Shown in pieces: positions 1 to 5,351 of a stretch of DNA of 5,495 bases. Within the stretch, counting starts at the first letter, position 1. Every line of letters begins with the position of its first letter. Made by a program: the position numbers and the translations under genes. Source of the stretch: Prevotellaceae bacterium (lineage in GTDB: Bacteria; Bacteroidota; Bacteroidia; Bacteroidales; UBA932); the NCBI GenBank assembly GCA_031279735.1, contig JAITHX010000082.1:1-5495 (forward strand). Reading direction: 5' to 3'. The notes beneath the pieces were generated by a model. That model searched no databases, had not been told where the DNA came from, and saw only the letters and a list, made by a program, of their open reading frames with translations.

Positions 1-66
1 CCTTGCGTTCTCTGCGAAGCCTCTGCGCCCTCTGCGGTGAAAAAAACACCGCAACGCGGTGAAAAA
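1..66 (-). repeat. Partial copy of the GC-rich dispersed repeat, truncated by the window edge
   Basis: This stretch consists of short related words (CCTTGCG, CTCTGCG, GCGAAGCCTCTGCGCCC) followed by an A-run and the palindrome CACCGCAACGCGGTG. It aligns along its whole length with 5008-5072, the right arm of the large inverted repeat in the other intergenic region, with scattered substitutions. The homology stops right after the A-run at 62-66, because the next bases differ completely from those following the other copy. It is therefore a separate unit that can sit next to different flanks. The outer part lies beyond base 1. No protein is credible here: open frames exist in several phases only because stop codons are rare in such sequence. 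Confidence 0.85.
40..61 (-). terminator. Probable intrinsic terminator behind the GH2 gene
   Basis: Read on the minus strand, a perfect 6-bp stem CACCGC/GCGGTG with a 3-nt loop (47-61) is followed immediately by seven T residues (46 down to 40). This is the layout of a Rho-independent terminator. It lies about 58 bases downstream of the GH2 stop codon and in the right orientation. The hairpin belongs to a dispersed repeat, so the terminator role may be secondary. The stem is short but GC-rich. Confidence 0.55.
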
Positions 67-98
67 CGGGAGGAAGATTTTAAGACTTGCCCCCGTCA

Positions 99-122
99 GC
101 CGGATGGCACCCCATACCCTAT
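99..122. repeat. Short copy of the GCCGGATGG + heptamer module at the GH2 3' end
   Basis: GCCGGATGG (99-107) is followed by CACCCCATACCCTAT, which is two units of the CCCATAC/CCCTATA heptamer that forms the long arrays at 5197-5420. The same joint, GCCGGATGG directly followed by TACCCTATACCCC, occurs at 5343-5365. On the minus strand the TAG stop of the GH2 gene (121-119) lies inside this heptamer. Two units are too few to be striking alone; the matching joint and the shared GCCGGATGG word make it convincing. Confidence 0.7.
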
Positions 123-2140
123 CGAACATCTATCACCGTGCTGTCCCGCACCTTGTTTTTACCTGCGGCGACAACTTCCACTGTATTGCGTCCCTTTTGC
201 AGCTGCACGTTTTCCCATTTCAGGGTAGCTACATCGTCGGACTTGCATTTGCCTGCGCTCTTGCCGTTCACGAACAGTTCCGCCTCCGGTTCGGTGGAAA
301 ACGCCATAATGGTTTGAGCGGTTTCGGAGCGGGAATCGTTCCGTTTTTCGGCGAGATGAATCATGGGTTCGCGGGTGTTCCAGTTGGCTTTATAGAAATA
401 GAAAGCGTCCTTTTTCACTTTGCGGTCGAAAGTGACCAGCCCTTTGTCGTTTATTCCCGGTCGGTTGCCTTCGGTTCGATGTGCCGCTCCGAAGTCGAAC
501 ATGTTCCAGATGAAGCTGCCCCACACGAAAGGACGCGCCTTGATGATCTTCCAGTTTTCGACATGATAGTAAGTTTGCCAGTTTTCGGGATGCCACCATG
601 AATTTGGGGCGGGCTGTTTCAGCGAATCCTGCTGATGATACACGCAGGCACCCGCGCCGTATTCGCTTACGCCTATGCGTATTTCGGGGTGGCGCGCATG
701 AGTTGCGTCCAGCCATTTCGCCAGCGTCGAGGGACTGCTTCCGTACCATCCGTCGTAGCGGTTCCATGCGATATTGTCGGTAATGAAGTTTATTTCGCCG
801 TTCTGATTGCTTGCCGCCGTGGTGGGACGAGTGCTGTCCTCTTCGCGCGCAAGAGCTTGCAGTTCCCGCAGATATTCCGCCGGATTGTCGCCCGCCTCCT
901 TCAATTCGTTAAACAGCCCCCAGAAACACACGGAAGGATGATTGTAGTTTTGTCGAATCAGCTCTTTCAGCTGTGTTTTTCCGTTTTCGCGGAACGCGGG
1001 CTTATCCACGAATCCCTTGTCCTGATACCCGCCGGGACCCACGAAAGGTATTTCCGTCCACGCGACGAATCCGCTCTCGTCGAGCATATCGTAGAGAGCC
1101 GGCGCCTGCTGATAATGCGACAGGCGGATGGCGTTGGCGCCCATTTCCAGCATCAGGTCAACATCTTCCCGATGATGCGCTTCGTGCAGAGCGTTCCCCA
1201 GTTCGGGTCGATCCTGATGCCGGCACACACCCCTCAGCGCAAGATGATTGCCGTTGAGGAAGAAGCCCTTGTCGGGGTCGGTGCTGAAATATCTCAGACC
1301 GAGAGGCTGTACTGCCGCATCGAGCGTTGCGGTTCCGTTGCCGAGAGTCACGACGGCTTGGTAGATAAACGGATCGCGCTGTCCGTCCCACAAGCGGGGA
1401 TTGTCTATGACGACAGTGAATCGCTCTTCCCTGCCGCCTTCGACGGTCACTTCGCGTTTTTCGCTGAAAACCGTCCTTTCCCCGTCGCGAATTTCGAGGC
1501 TCAGCGTCCGCCGTTTCGGGGCGTTCGCCGAACTGTGCAAAAGCACCCTCGCTTCGACAACCGCTTTCCGTCGGCTCACCTCCTTCTGGACGAGATACAC
1601 TCCGGGCGAGGCATAATCGAGCGGAGAGATGCAAACCTCGTCGGCGACTATCAGATGCACATCGCGATAGATGCCTCCGTAGAAATTGAAGTCGCCGACC
1701 AGAGGCATCACGTCCAGCGATTCTCCGTTGTTAGCCCTCACGAGGATAGAGTTTTTGGCTCCGTAGTTCAGTCGGTCGGTTATTTCAAAGACAAACGCCG
1801 AGTAACCGCCCCGATGTTCGCCTATATGCCGTCGATTGACGAACACGTCGGCAACGGAATTAACCCCGTCGAACTTCAGGAACACTCGCTTTCCCTTCCA
1901 CGCCGAATCTGCGAAAAGGATTTTCTCGTAGTTGCCTATACCTCTCTTATAGTCTATTGCGCCCGACAGCGCATCCTGCGCGTTCCAAGTGTGAGGCAGA
2001 TTGACGCGCCGCTCGAAACGCTTTTCCACTTCGTGAGAGAAACGAAAAGTCCAGTTGTCGTTGAGCGATAAAGTTTGTCGCTGAGCGACAGCGCTCGTCG
2101 CGCCAACGACAAGCGATAAAAACAAAACAATAAAAAACAT
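119..2140 (-). CDS. Secreted glycoside hydrolase family 2 protein, beta-galactosidase-like
   Basis: A 673-residue GH2 enzyme, expected to hydrolyse beta-galactosides or related beta-glycosides by the retaining mechanism. Residues 1-20 form a signal peptide (hydrophobic core IVLFLSLVVGA, likely cleavage near AVA-Q) with no cysteine at the site, so it is probably periplasmic or secreted and not a lipoprotein. The domain order is a jelly-roll sugar-binding domain (about 25-165, with FNFYGGIYRDV), an Ig-like domain (about 166-280), a TIM barrel (about 283-590, with RGVCRHQDRPELGNA) and a C-terminal Ig-like domain (about 600-673, with AELFVNGKSAG). The acid/base is Glu412 in WGLFNE and the nucleophile is Glu493 in GVSEYGAGA, so it looks active. 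The ATG is secure: an in-frame TAG lies just upstream and no other start falls between. The signal peptide has no Lys or Arg before its core, which is unusual. The TAG stop lies in a repeat. The exact substrate cannot be read from the sequence; beta-glucuronidase is a less likely alternative. Confidence 0.93.
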   Translation of the reverse strand: MFFIVLFLSLVVGATSAVAQRQTLSLNDNWTFRFSHEVEKRFERRVNLPHTWNAQDALSGAIDYKRGIGNYEKILFADSAWKGKRVFLKFDGVNSVADVFVNRRHIGEHRGGYSAFVFEITDRLNYGAKNSILVRANNGESLDVMPLVGDFNFYGGIYRDVHLIVADEVCISPLDYASPGVYLVQKEVSRRKAVVEARVLLHSSANAPKRRTLSLEIRDGERTVFSEKREVTVEGGREERFTVVIDNPRLWDGQRDPFIYQAVVTLGNGTATLDAAVQPLGLRYFSTDPDKGFFLNGNHLALRGVCRHQDRPELGNALHEAHHREDVDLMLEMGANAIRLSHYQQAPALYDMLDESGFVAWTEIPFVGPGGYQDKGFVDKPAFRENGKTQLKELIRQNYNHPSVCFWGLFNELKEAGDNPAEYLRELQALAREEDSTRPTTAASNQNGEINFITDNIAWNRYDGWYGSSPSTLAKWLDATHARHPEIRIGVSEYGAGACVYHQQDSLKQPAPNSWWHPENWQTYYHVENWKIIKARPFVWGSFIWNMFDFGAAHRTEGNRPGINDKGLVTFDRKVKKDAFYFYKANWNTREPMIHLAEKRNDSRSETAQTIMAFSTEPEAELFVNGKSAGKCKSDDVATLKWENVQLQKGRNTVEVVAAGKNKVRDSTVIDVR

Positions 2141-2182
2141 ATAATCGTTATTCTAAAGTTGTATAGTCATATATTACAATAA

Positions 2183-2770
2183 TTACAATAATTCCTTCCT
2201 TCCCGCCGAACCGAAAATCATAGTTGCGAGAATATTTTTAGCTCTGAACAATTGGGTTTTGACCGTTCCGAGCGGGAGATTGAGTTCGCTAGCCATTTCC
2301 TCGTAGGCATATTGCTTGAGGTATCGGAGTTCGATGAGGCGGCGGTATCGCGGTTTCATAGACTGTATGTATTTCAACAGTATAGATTCCTCCTGCCGGC
2401 AAATCATGTTTTCTTCGGGATTCGGAGTGCCGGAATAGAGCGAGCTTTCGCTGACGGACGATTCGTCCTCGCCTCTATAGTCAATGTGCAGTACATTGAC
2501 TTTGTTCTTGCGGATGAAATCGATGGTGCAGTTTCGGGCAATCTTGTAGAGCCAGGTGCTGAAGGCGTACTTTTCGCTGTATTTGTCCAGATGTCTGAAC
2601 GCCTTGTCGAAAGTTTCCTGAGTGAGGTCGCTTGCGTCGATCTTGTTCTTCGCCATTTTGAGGATGTAGAAGTAGATATTGTCGTAGTAACGCATCAGCA
2701 GGCGCGTATAAGCCTTCTGGTCTGATTGCAGCGCTCGGCAAATCAGTTCGCTGTCGGTGTATTTGTGCAT
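2183..2770 (-). CDS. RNA polymerase sigma factor, ECF (sigma-70 family)
   Basis: A 195-residue two-domain sigma factor that would direct core RNA polymerase to a specific promoter set. Region 2 spans about residues 18-90, with the core-binding and -10-recognising part DASDLTQETFDKAFRHLDKY followed by FSTWLYKIARNCTIDFIRKNK. An acidic, Ser-rich linker (about 98-122) leads to region 4 (about 128-185), whose helix-turn-helix reads YEEMASELNLPLGTVKTQLFRAK. Regions 1 and 3 are absent and the length is typical for ECF factors. I chose the ATG at 2770 (MHKYTDSEL) because similar proteins begin with this kind of segment; the frame is open further upstream, but that part is basic and lies inside ybeY. 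The first 28 bases overlap the end of ybeY, which suggests coupled translation. No anti-sigma gene is next to it, so the signal it answers to is unknown. The nearest downstream gene is the GH2 enzyme; regulation of that gene by it is only a guess. Confidence 0.92.
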   Translation of the reverse strand: MHKYTDSELICRALQSDQKAYTRLLMRYYDNIYFYILKMAKNKIDASDLTQETFDKAFRHLDKYSEKYAFSTWLYKIARNCTIDFIRKNKVNVLHIDYRGEDESSVSESSLYSGTPNPEENMICRQEESILLKYIQSMKPRYRRLIELRYLKQYAYEEMASELNLPLGTVKTQLFRAKNILATMIFGSAGRKELL

Positions 2771-3195
2771 TTTTCGCCTACGGTTAACAGGGTTTTCAAA
2801 TAATAATCTTCTTTGCTTCTCATTAGGGATTCTTCGGCTGGAGTTTTGTCGCCGTATCCGCACAGATGGAGTATTGCGTGATAGATGACTCTGGAGAGTT
2901 CGTGATTGAAGGGGACATTGAAGATTGCGGCGTTTTCCTTCACTCGGTCTATGCTGACGAATACGTCGCCCTCGATAAGGCTGTCCGAACCATAGTCGAA
3001 CGTAATCACGTCGGTATAATAGTCGTGGTTCAGATAGCGCCGGTTGAGGCGGAGCAGATATTCGTCGGAGCAGAACACGAAGCAGAGTTCGCCCGTCCGT
3101 TTGTTTTCTTCGCGCGCAAGGCGTCTGATTTTGTCTTTCGCCGCGAGTTTTTCGCCGAGCGAAAAACGGGAATCTTCATTGCGGAAAGCTATCAT
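2743..3195 (-). CDS. ybeY: Endoribonuclease YbeY, rRNA maturation factor
   Basis: A 150-residue single-domain metalloprotein of the YbeY/UPF0054 family, a cytoplasmic RNase involved in 16S rRNA 3'-end processing and ribosome quality control. Visible signatures are LNRRYLNHDYYTDVITFDYG (about 49-69), GDVFVSIDRVKENA (about 76-89) and the zinc-site motif HAILHLCGYGDKT (106-118). The usual family motif is HGxLHLxGYDH: here His106 and His110 are kept, the third ligand position is Asp116, and the Gly after the first His is Ala. As I recall, Asp at that place is normal in Bacteroidota members, whereas the Ala is less usual. The ATG at 3195 shares four bases (ATGA) with the rpiB stop and gives the expected family length; the open frame upstream of it runs through rpiB in another phase and does not resemble protein. 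The 3' end overlaps the sigma gene by 28 bases. Confidence 0.93.
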   Translation of the reverse strand: MIAFRNEDSRFSLGEKLAAKDKIRRLAREENKRTGELCFVFCSDEYLLRLNRRYLNHDYYTDVITFDYGSDSLIEGDVFVSIDRVKENAAIFNVPFNHELSRVIYHAILHLCGYGDKTPAEESLMRSKEDYYLKTLLTVGEKCTNTPTAN

Positions 3196-3668
3196 TCGGG
3201 ATTGATTTTGCCGATTCGCCGGCGATGCCGCGCCGCATTGCCGAAAGGGGTAGAAAGAAATATGTTCGCTATTTCCAGCGCCTGTTCGCCGGTCACGAAT
3301 CCGGCGGGAATCGAGCACACATTGGCGTCGTTGTGTTCTCGCGCGAGCGCGGCAATTTCGGGGGCAAAGCAGAGAGCAGCCCTCACGCTTCGGTGTCTGT
3401 TGAGGGCGATGCTTATTCCGTTGCCCGTGTGACAAACGGCGAAAGCCACGCTCAATTCGCCTTTGTCCATTGCCGTTCCGAGCGCGTGGGCGAAGTCGGG
3501 ATAATCCGAAGAGCTTTCGGAAAAGGCGCCGAAGTCTCTCGTTTCGTAACCGTTTTCGCGCAGTTTTTCCGCGATGCGGGTTTTCAGTCCGTAGCCCGCG
3601 TGGTCGGAAGCTATTCCTACGGGCGGCAGTCTGTCAATCAGGTTTTCGTTGTTTGCTGTTTGAACCAT
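3192..3668 (-). CDS. rpiB: Ribose-5-phosphate isomerase B (RpiB/LacAB family)
   Basis: A 158-residue cytoplasmic isomerase expected to interconvert ribose 5-phosphate and ribulose 5-phosphate in the non-oxidative pentose phosphate pathway. Family landmarks are SDHAGYGLK (21-29, Asp22-His23), the SSSDYPDFA segment (52-60), the catalytic cysteine loop CHTGNGIS (Cys79), RAALCFAPEIAALAREHNDANV (96-117, with the His-Asn-Asp triplet) and a basic C-terminus (RHRRRIGKI). The loop is normally CGTGNGI or CGSGxGI; here a His (codon CAC) replaces the Gly right after Cys79, while the other loop residues are intact. The start at 3668 is an ATG only three bases after the dusB stop and adds about 15 residues before the first beta strand compared with the E. 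coli enzyme. The end overlaps the ybeY start by four bases. An allose-6-phosphate isomerase role is known for some relatives and cannot be excluded. Confidence 0.92.
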   Translation of the reverse strand: MVQTANNENLIDRLPPVGIASDHAGYGLKTRIAEKLRENGYETRDFGAFSESSSDYPDFAHALGTAMDKGELSVAFAVCHTGNGISIALNRHRSVRAALCFAPEIAALAREHNDANVCSIPAGFVTGEQALEIANIFLSTPFGNAARHRRRIGKINPE

Positions 3669-3671
3669 GTT

Positions 3672-4676
3672 CTATATATGTGAATTAGATGTATTTTCCG
3701 TGCAACCCCAGCGTTCTGCAACAAAATCGAGAAGTTTCAGCACATTAGCGGGATTGTTCTCGGTCACGAGTTTCAGTCTCGTTTCCCTGAAATCCGTCAG
3801 CCCTTTGAAATAGCAGCTCAAATGCCGGCGCATTTCGAGCAGTCCGACGCGCTCGCCCTTCACTTCGAGCGATTTCTCGAAATGCATTCTGGCGATTTTC
3901 ACCCTTTCGTTCACGTCGGGTTCGGGCAGTATTTCGTTCGTTTCCAGAAAATGCCGGATTGTTCTAAAAATCCACGGGCGTCCGAAAGTTGCCCGTCCTA
4001 TCATCAGGGCGTCAACTCCGTAGGCATCGAATTTATCCTTTGCGACAAAGGGGTCGTTCACGTCGCCGTTTCCGATGACGGGGACGGTGATTTTTTCGTT
4101 TTTTTTCACTTCTCCGATAAGCGTCCAATCGGCGCTGCCGCTGTAGAGCTGTGCGCGGGTTCGTCCGTGGATAGTGAGAGCCGCAATGCCCGCATCCTGC
4201 AAACGTTCGGCAAGTTCGGGAACAATCAGGCTGTTTTCGTCCCACCCCAGTCGAGTTTTCACTGTTACGGGAAGATTCACCGCACGCACTATCCGTCGGG
4301 TTATATCCACGATTTTGTCCGGTTCGCGCATCATTCCGGAGCCGGCGCCGCGGTTGGCTATTTTTTTCACCGGACAGCCGAAATTAATGTCAATCACGTC
4401 GGGAGCCGCCTGTTCGGCCATTTTTGCCGCTTCGACCATAGCTTCCGGCAGATGACCGTAGATTTGAATCCCGACAGGACGTTCGTCGTCGCGTATCTTC
4501 ATTTTTTCCAATGCTTTGGCGGCGTCGCGAATCAGACCGTCGGACGAAATAAATTCCGTATAGACCATATCCGCCCCGAACTGTTTGCATACATGCCTGA
4601 ACGACGGGTCGGTAACGTCTTCCATCGGTGCCAGAAACAAAGGACGGTTCACGAATGTTATGTTTCCTATTTTCAT
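3672..4676 (-). CDS. dusB: tRNA-dihydrouridine synthase, DusB/NifR3 type
   Basis: A 334-residue flavoenzyme that reduces specific uridines in tRNA to dihydrouridine using FMN and NADPH. An FMN-binding TIM barrel fills about residues 1-235: LAPMEDVTDPSFR (15-27), the signature DINFGCPVKK (96-105) with catalytic Cys101, GAGSGMM (110-116), VTVKTRLGWD with Lys140, IHGRTRAQLYSG with His170, and the phosphate-binding segments VIGNGDV (200-206) and MIGRATFGRPW (225-235). A helical tRNA-binding domain follows (about 250-322), with LLEMRRHLSCYFKG. The length matches the family. I place the start at the ATG at 4676 (MKIGNITF). A start seven codons upstream would use TTG, and those bases belong to the -7 promoter box, so translation from there is unlikely. 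It is the first gene of the block; the rpiB start follows three bases after its TAG. Confidence 0.94.
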   Translation of the reverse strand: MKIGNITFVNRPLFLAPMEDVTDPSFRHVCKQFGADMVYTEFISSDGLIRDAAKALEKMKIRDDERPVGIQIYGHLPEAMVEAAKMAEQAAPDVIDINFGCPVKKIANRGAGSGMMREPDKIVDITRRIVRAVNLPVTVKTRLGWDENSLIVPELAERLQDAGIAALTIHGRTRAQLYSGSADWTLIGEVKKNEKITVPVIGNGDVNDPFVAKDKFDAYGVDALMIGRATFGRPWIFRTIRHFLETNEILPEPDVNERVKIARMHFEKSLEVKGERVGLLEMRRHLSCYFKGLTDFRETRLKLVTENNPANVLKLLDFVAERWGCTENTSNSHI

Positions 4677-4694
4677 GCGAACAAAAATCGGTTG

Positions 4695-4702
4695 CAAAGG
4701 TA
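4695..4702 (-). promoter_or_regulatory. Bacteroidota-type -7 promoter box for the dusB operon
   Basis: The minus strand reads TACCTTTG, an exact match to the Bacteroidota housekeeping -7 consensus TAnnTTTG. It ends 18 bases before the dusB ATG, which would leave a leader of only about 10-15 bases. A TTTG lies upstream (minus-strand reading of 4712-4715), but the 9-base spacing is too short for the usual -33 element, which sits about 19-21 bases away. The call rests on the -7 box and its position alone. It probably drives the dusB-rpiB-ybeY-sigma series. Confidence 0.6.
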
Positions 4703-4753
4703 GTGATTTTTCAAATAGGATTGAGCGGAAGCAACGGGCGGGAAGAGAAAATG

Positions 4754-4781
4754 GGTTCTACTGAGAATTGTGTGGAAAAGC
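4754..4781 (+). repeat. Left terminal inverted repeat
   Basis: This is the inward-facing end beginning GGTTCTACTGAGAATTG. It is complementary to 5081-5109, with differences at its 11th base (A against G), its 18th base (T against C) and one fewer A in the final A-run. The first ten bases are identical at both ends. Confidence 0.8.
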
Positions 4782-4872
4782 CATAAAACCCTTATTTTTC
4801 AAAGCTCCCTTAGCGGACTCCGGACAGCATATATTCACCATTATTCCCTTGTTAAAGGATTGTGCGGTTATT

Positions 4873-4893
4873 CACCGCGTTGCGGTGTTTTTT
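4873..4893 (+). terminator. Hairpin plus T-run facing right
   Basis: CACCGC-GTT-GCGGTG (4873-4887) is followed by six T residues (4888-4893) on the plus strand. The structure fits an intrinsic terminator, but no gene on the plus strand reads into it in this window. It is probably part of the repeat architecture more than a dedicated terminator. Confidence 0.35.
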
Positions 4894-5047
4894 CACCGCA
4901 GAGGACGCAAAGGCTCCGCAGGGGGCGCAAGGGCCTCGTGTCCTTTGCGCAAGGTCGCTGGAGGTTGCGGATCAAGACCGGCGCGCTCTTCGCAAAGGAC
5001 GCGAAGCCCTTGCGCCCTTTGCGAAGCCTCTGCGCCCCTTGCGTTAC

Positions 5048-5067
5048 AAAAACACCGCAACGCGGTG
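5048..5067 (-). terminator. Hairpin plus T-run facing left
   Basis: On the minus strand CACCGC-GTT-GCGGTG (5067-5053) is followed by five T residues (5052-5048). It lies in the right direction to stop leftward transcripts coming from the gene fragment at 5411-5494 before they reach dusB. It is the same hairpin as the one behind the GH2 gene. Confidence 0.4.
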
Positions 5068-5080
5068 AAAAAACACGCAA

Positions 5081-5109
5081 GCTTTTTCCACGCAATTCCC
5101 AGTAGAACC
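5081..5109 (-). repeat. Right terminal inverted repeat
   Basis: Read on the minus strand it begins GGTTCTACTGGGAATTG and ends GGAAAAAGC, mirroring 4754-4781. Only about eight bases (CACGCAA and neighbours) separate it from the end of the internal GC-rich inverted repeat, whereas about 90 bases separate the left end from that repeat. Confidence 0.8.
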
Positions 5110-5196
5110 AAAAATAAGATATTATGTTACTGCTTATTCGACACTCCTAAATAGGGACGAGGATTTTTATGATTGATACGGGATTTTGGACCCCAT

Positions 5197-5301
5197 GTAT
5201 AGGGTATGGGGTATAGAGTATGGGGTATGGGGTATGGGGTATAGGGTATAGGGTATAGGGTATGGGGTATAGGGTATGGGGTATAGGGTATGGGGTATGG
5301 G
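5197..5301 (+). repeat. Tandem heptamer array, 15 units of GTATRGG
   Basis: Fifteen consecutive 7-base units occupy exactly 105 bases. Eight are GTATGGG, six are GTATAGG and one is the variant GTATAGA (5211-5217). No unit is broken by an insertion. The array is flanked on the right by GTGCTTC and GCCGGATGG. Because 7 is not a multiple of 3, any reading frame through it gives a seven-residue protein repeat, an artefact and not a gene. The G-rich strand is the plus strand. Confidence 0.95.
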
Positions 5302-5308
5302 GTGCTTC

Positions 5309-5351
5309 GCCGGATGGGAGGGATTCTATTTTCGTCTTTACTGCCGGATGG
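5309..5351 (+). repeat. Spacer between the heptamer arrays with a GCCGGATGG direct repeat
   Basis: GCCGGATGG occurs at 5309-5317 and again at 5343-5351, with starts 34 bases apart, bracketing a stretch that contains GGGAGG, TTCTATTTTCG and TCTTTACT. The same nonamer stands at 99-107, also next to heptamer units. The second copy runs directly into the right-hand array. The function is unknown. Confidence 0.75.

Larger units (their letters stand above)
4872..5073. repeat. Long imperfect inverted repeat of GC-rich 'GCGCAAGG' words
   Basis: Both ends carry the same block, a T-flanked hairpin reading TTCACCGCGTTGCGGTG (4872-4887, and 5069-5053 on the other strand). Further in, GGGCGCAAGGGCCTCG (from 4923) pairs with GGGCGCAAGGGCTTCG (minus strand from 5017); over 32 bases here I count 27 matches. 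The arms meet around 4955-4985. Between these blocks the arms share shorter words (GCAAAGG, CGCAGAGG, GGGGCGCA) in shuffled order. A partial copy is at 1-66. Dispersed repeats of this wording are, from memory, common in environmental bacterial genomes, but their mobility mechanism is not clear to me. Confidence 0.75.
4754..5109. mobile_element. MITE-like or IS-remnant segment with terminal inverted repeats
   Basis: The left end (4754-4781) reads GGTTCTACTGAGAATTG and onwards to TGTGGAAAAGC. The right end (5109 to 5081, minus strand) reads GGTTCTACTGGGAATTG and onwards to CGTGGAAAAAGC. The two ends pair over 28/29 bases with two substitutions and one extra A, well beyond chance at 356 bp apart. 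No transposase is encoded inside, so if mobile it would be non-autonomous or a decayed insertion sequence. I see no clear target-site duplication; AAAAT occurs near both ends (4749-4752 region and 5111-5115) but not in register. The interior carries a second inverted repeat (4872-5073). I cannot assign an IS family. Confidence 0.6.

Noticed and set aside
635..2071. 478-codon open frame on the plus strand opposite the GH2 gene
   Set aside because: It lies wholly antisense to a gene with complete GH2 domains and catalytic residues. Its translation shows no recognisable motif and is a typical shadow frame.
2076..2090. Palindrome TGTCGCTGAGCGACA near the start of the GH2 gene
   Set aside because: It lies within the codons for the end of the signal peptide and the first mature residues. 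A 7-bp stem with a one-base loop is sterically poor, and no related copy serves as an operator partner.
2141..2182. A separate promoter for the GH2 gene in the 42-base AT-rich gap
   Set aside because: The gap contains TTGTAAT repeats and ACTTTAG, but no match to TAnnTTTG at a sensible spacing. A promoter may exist, but the sequence does not support calling one.
3822..4703. 293-codon open frame on the plus strand opposite dusB
   Set aside because: It is antisense to a full-length dihydrouridine synthase with all signatures. The composition (many His, Phe, Gly) is that of a complement-strand shadow.
4746..5117. Target-site duplication flanking the 356-bp element
   Set aside because: AAAAT occurs near both ends, but not at equal distance from the inverted repeats. 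In such A-rich flanks it is expected by chance.
4768..5154. Open frames of 66-128 codons across the 4768-5154 region on both strands
   Set aside because: They run through the GC-rich inverted repeat in several overlapping phases, match no family I know, and are explained by the lack of stop codons in that repeat.
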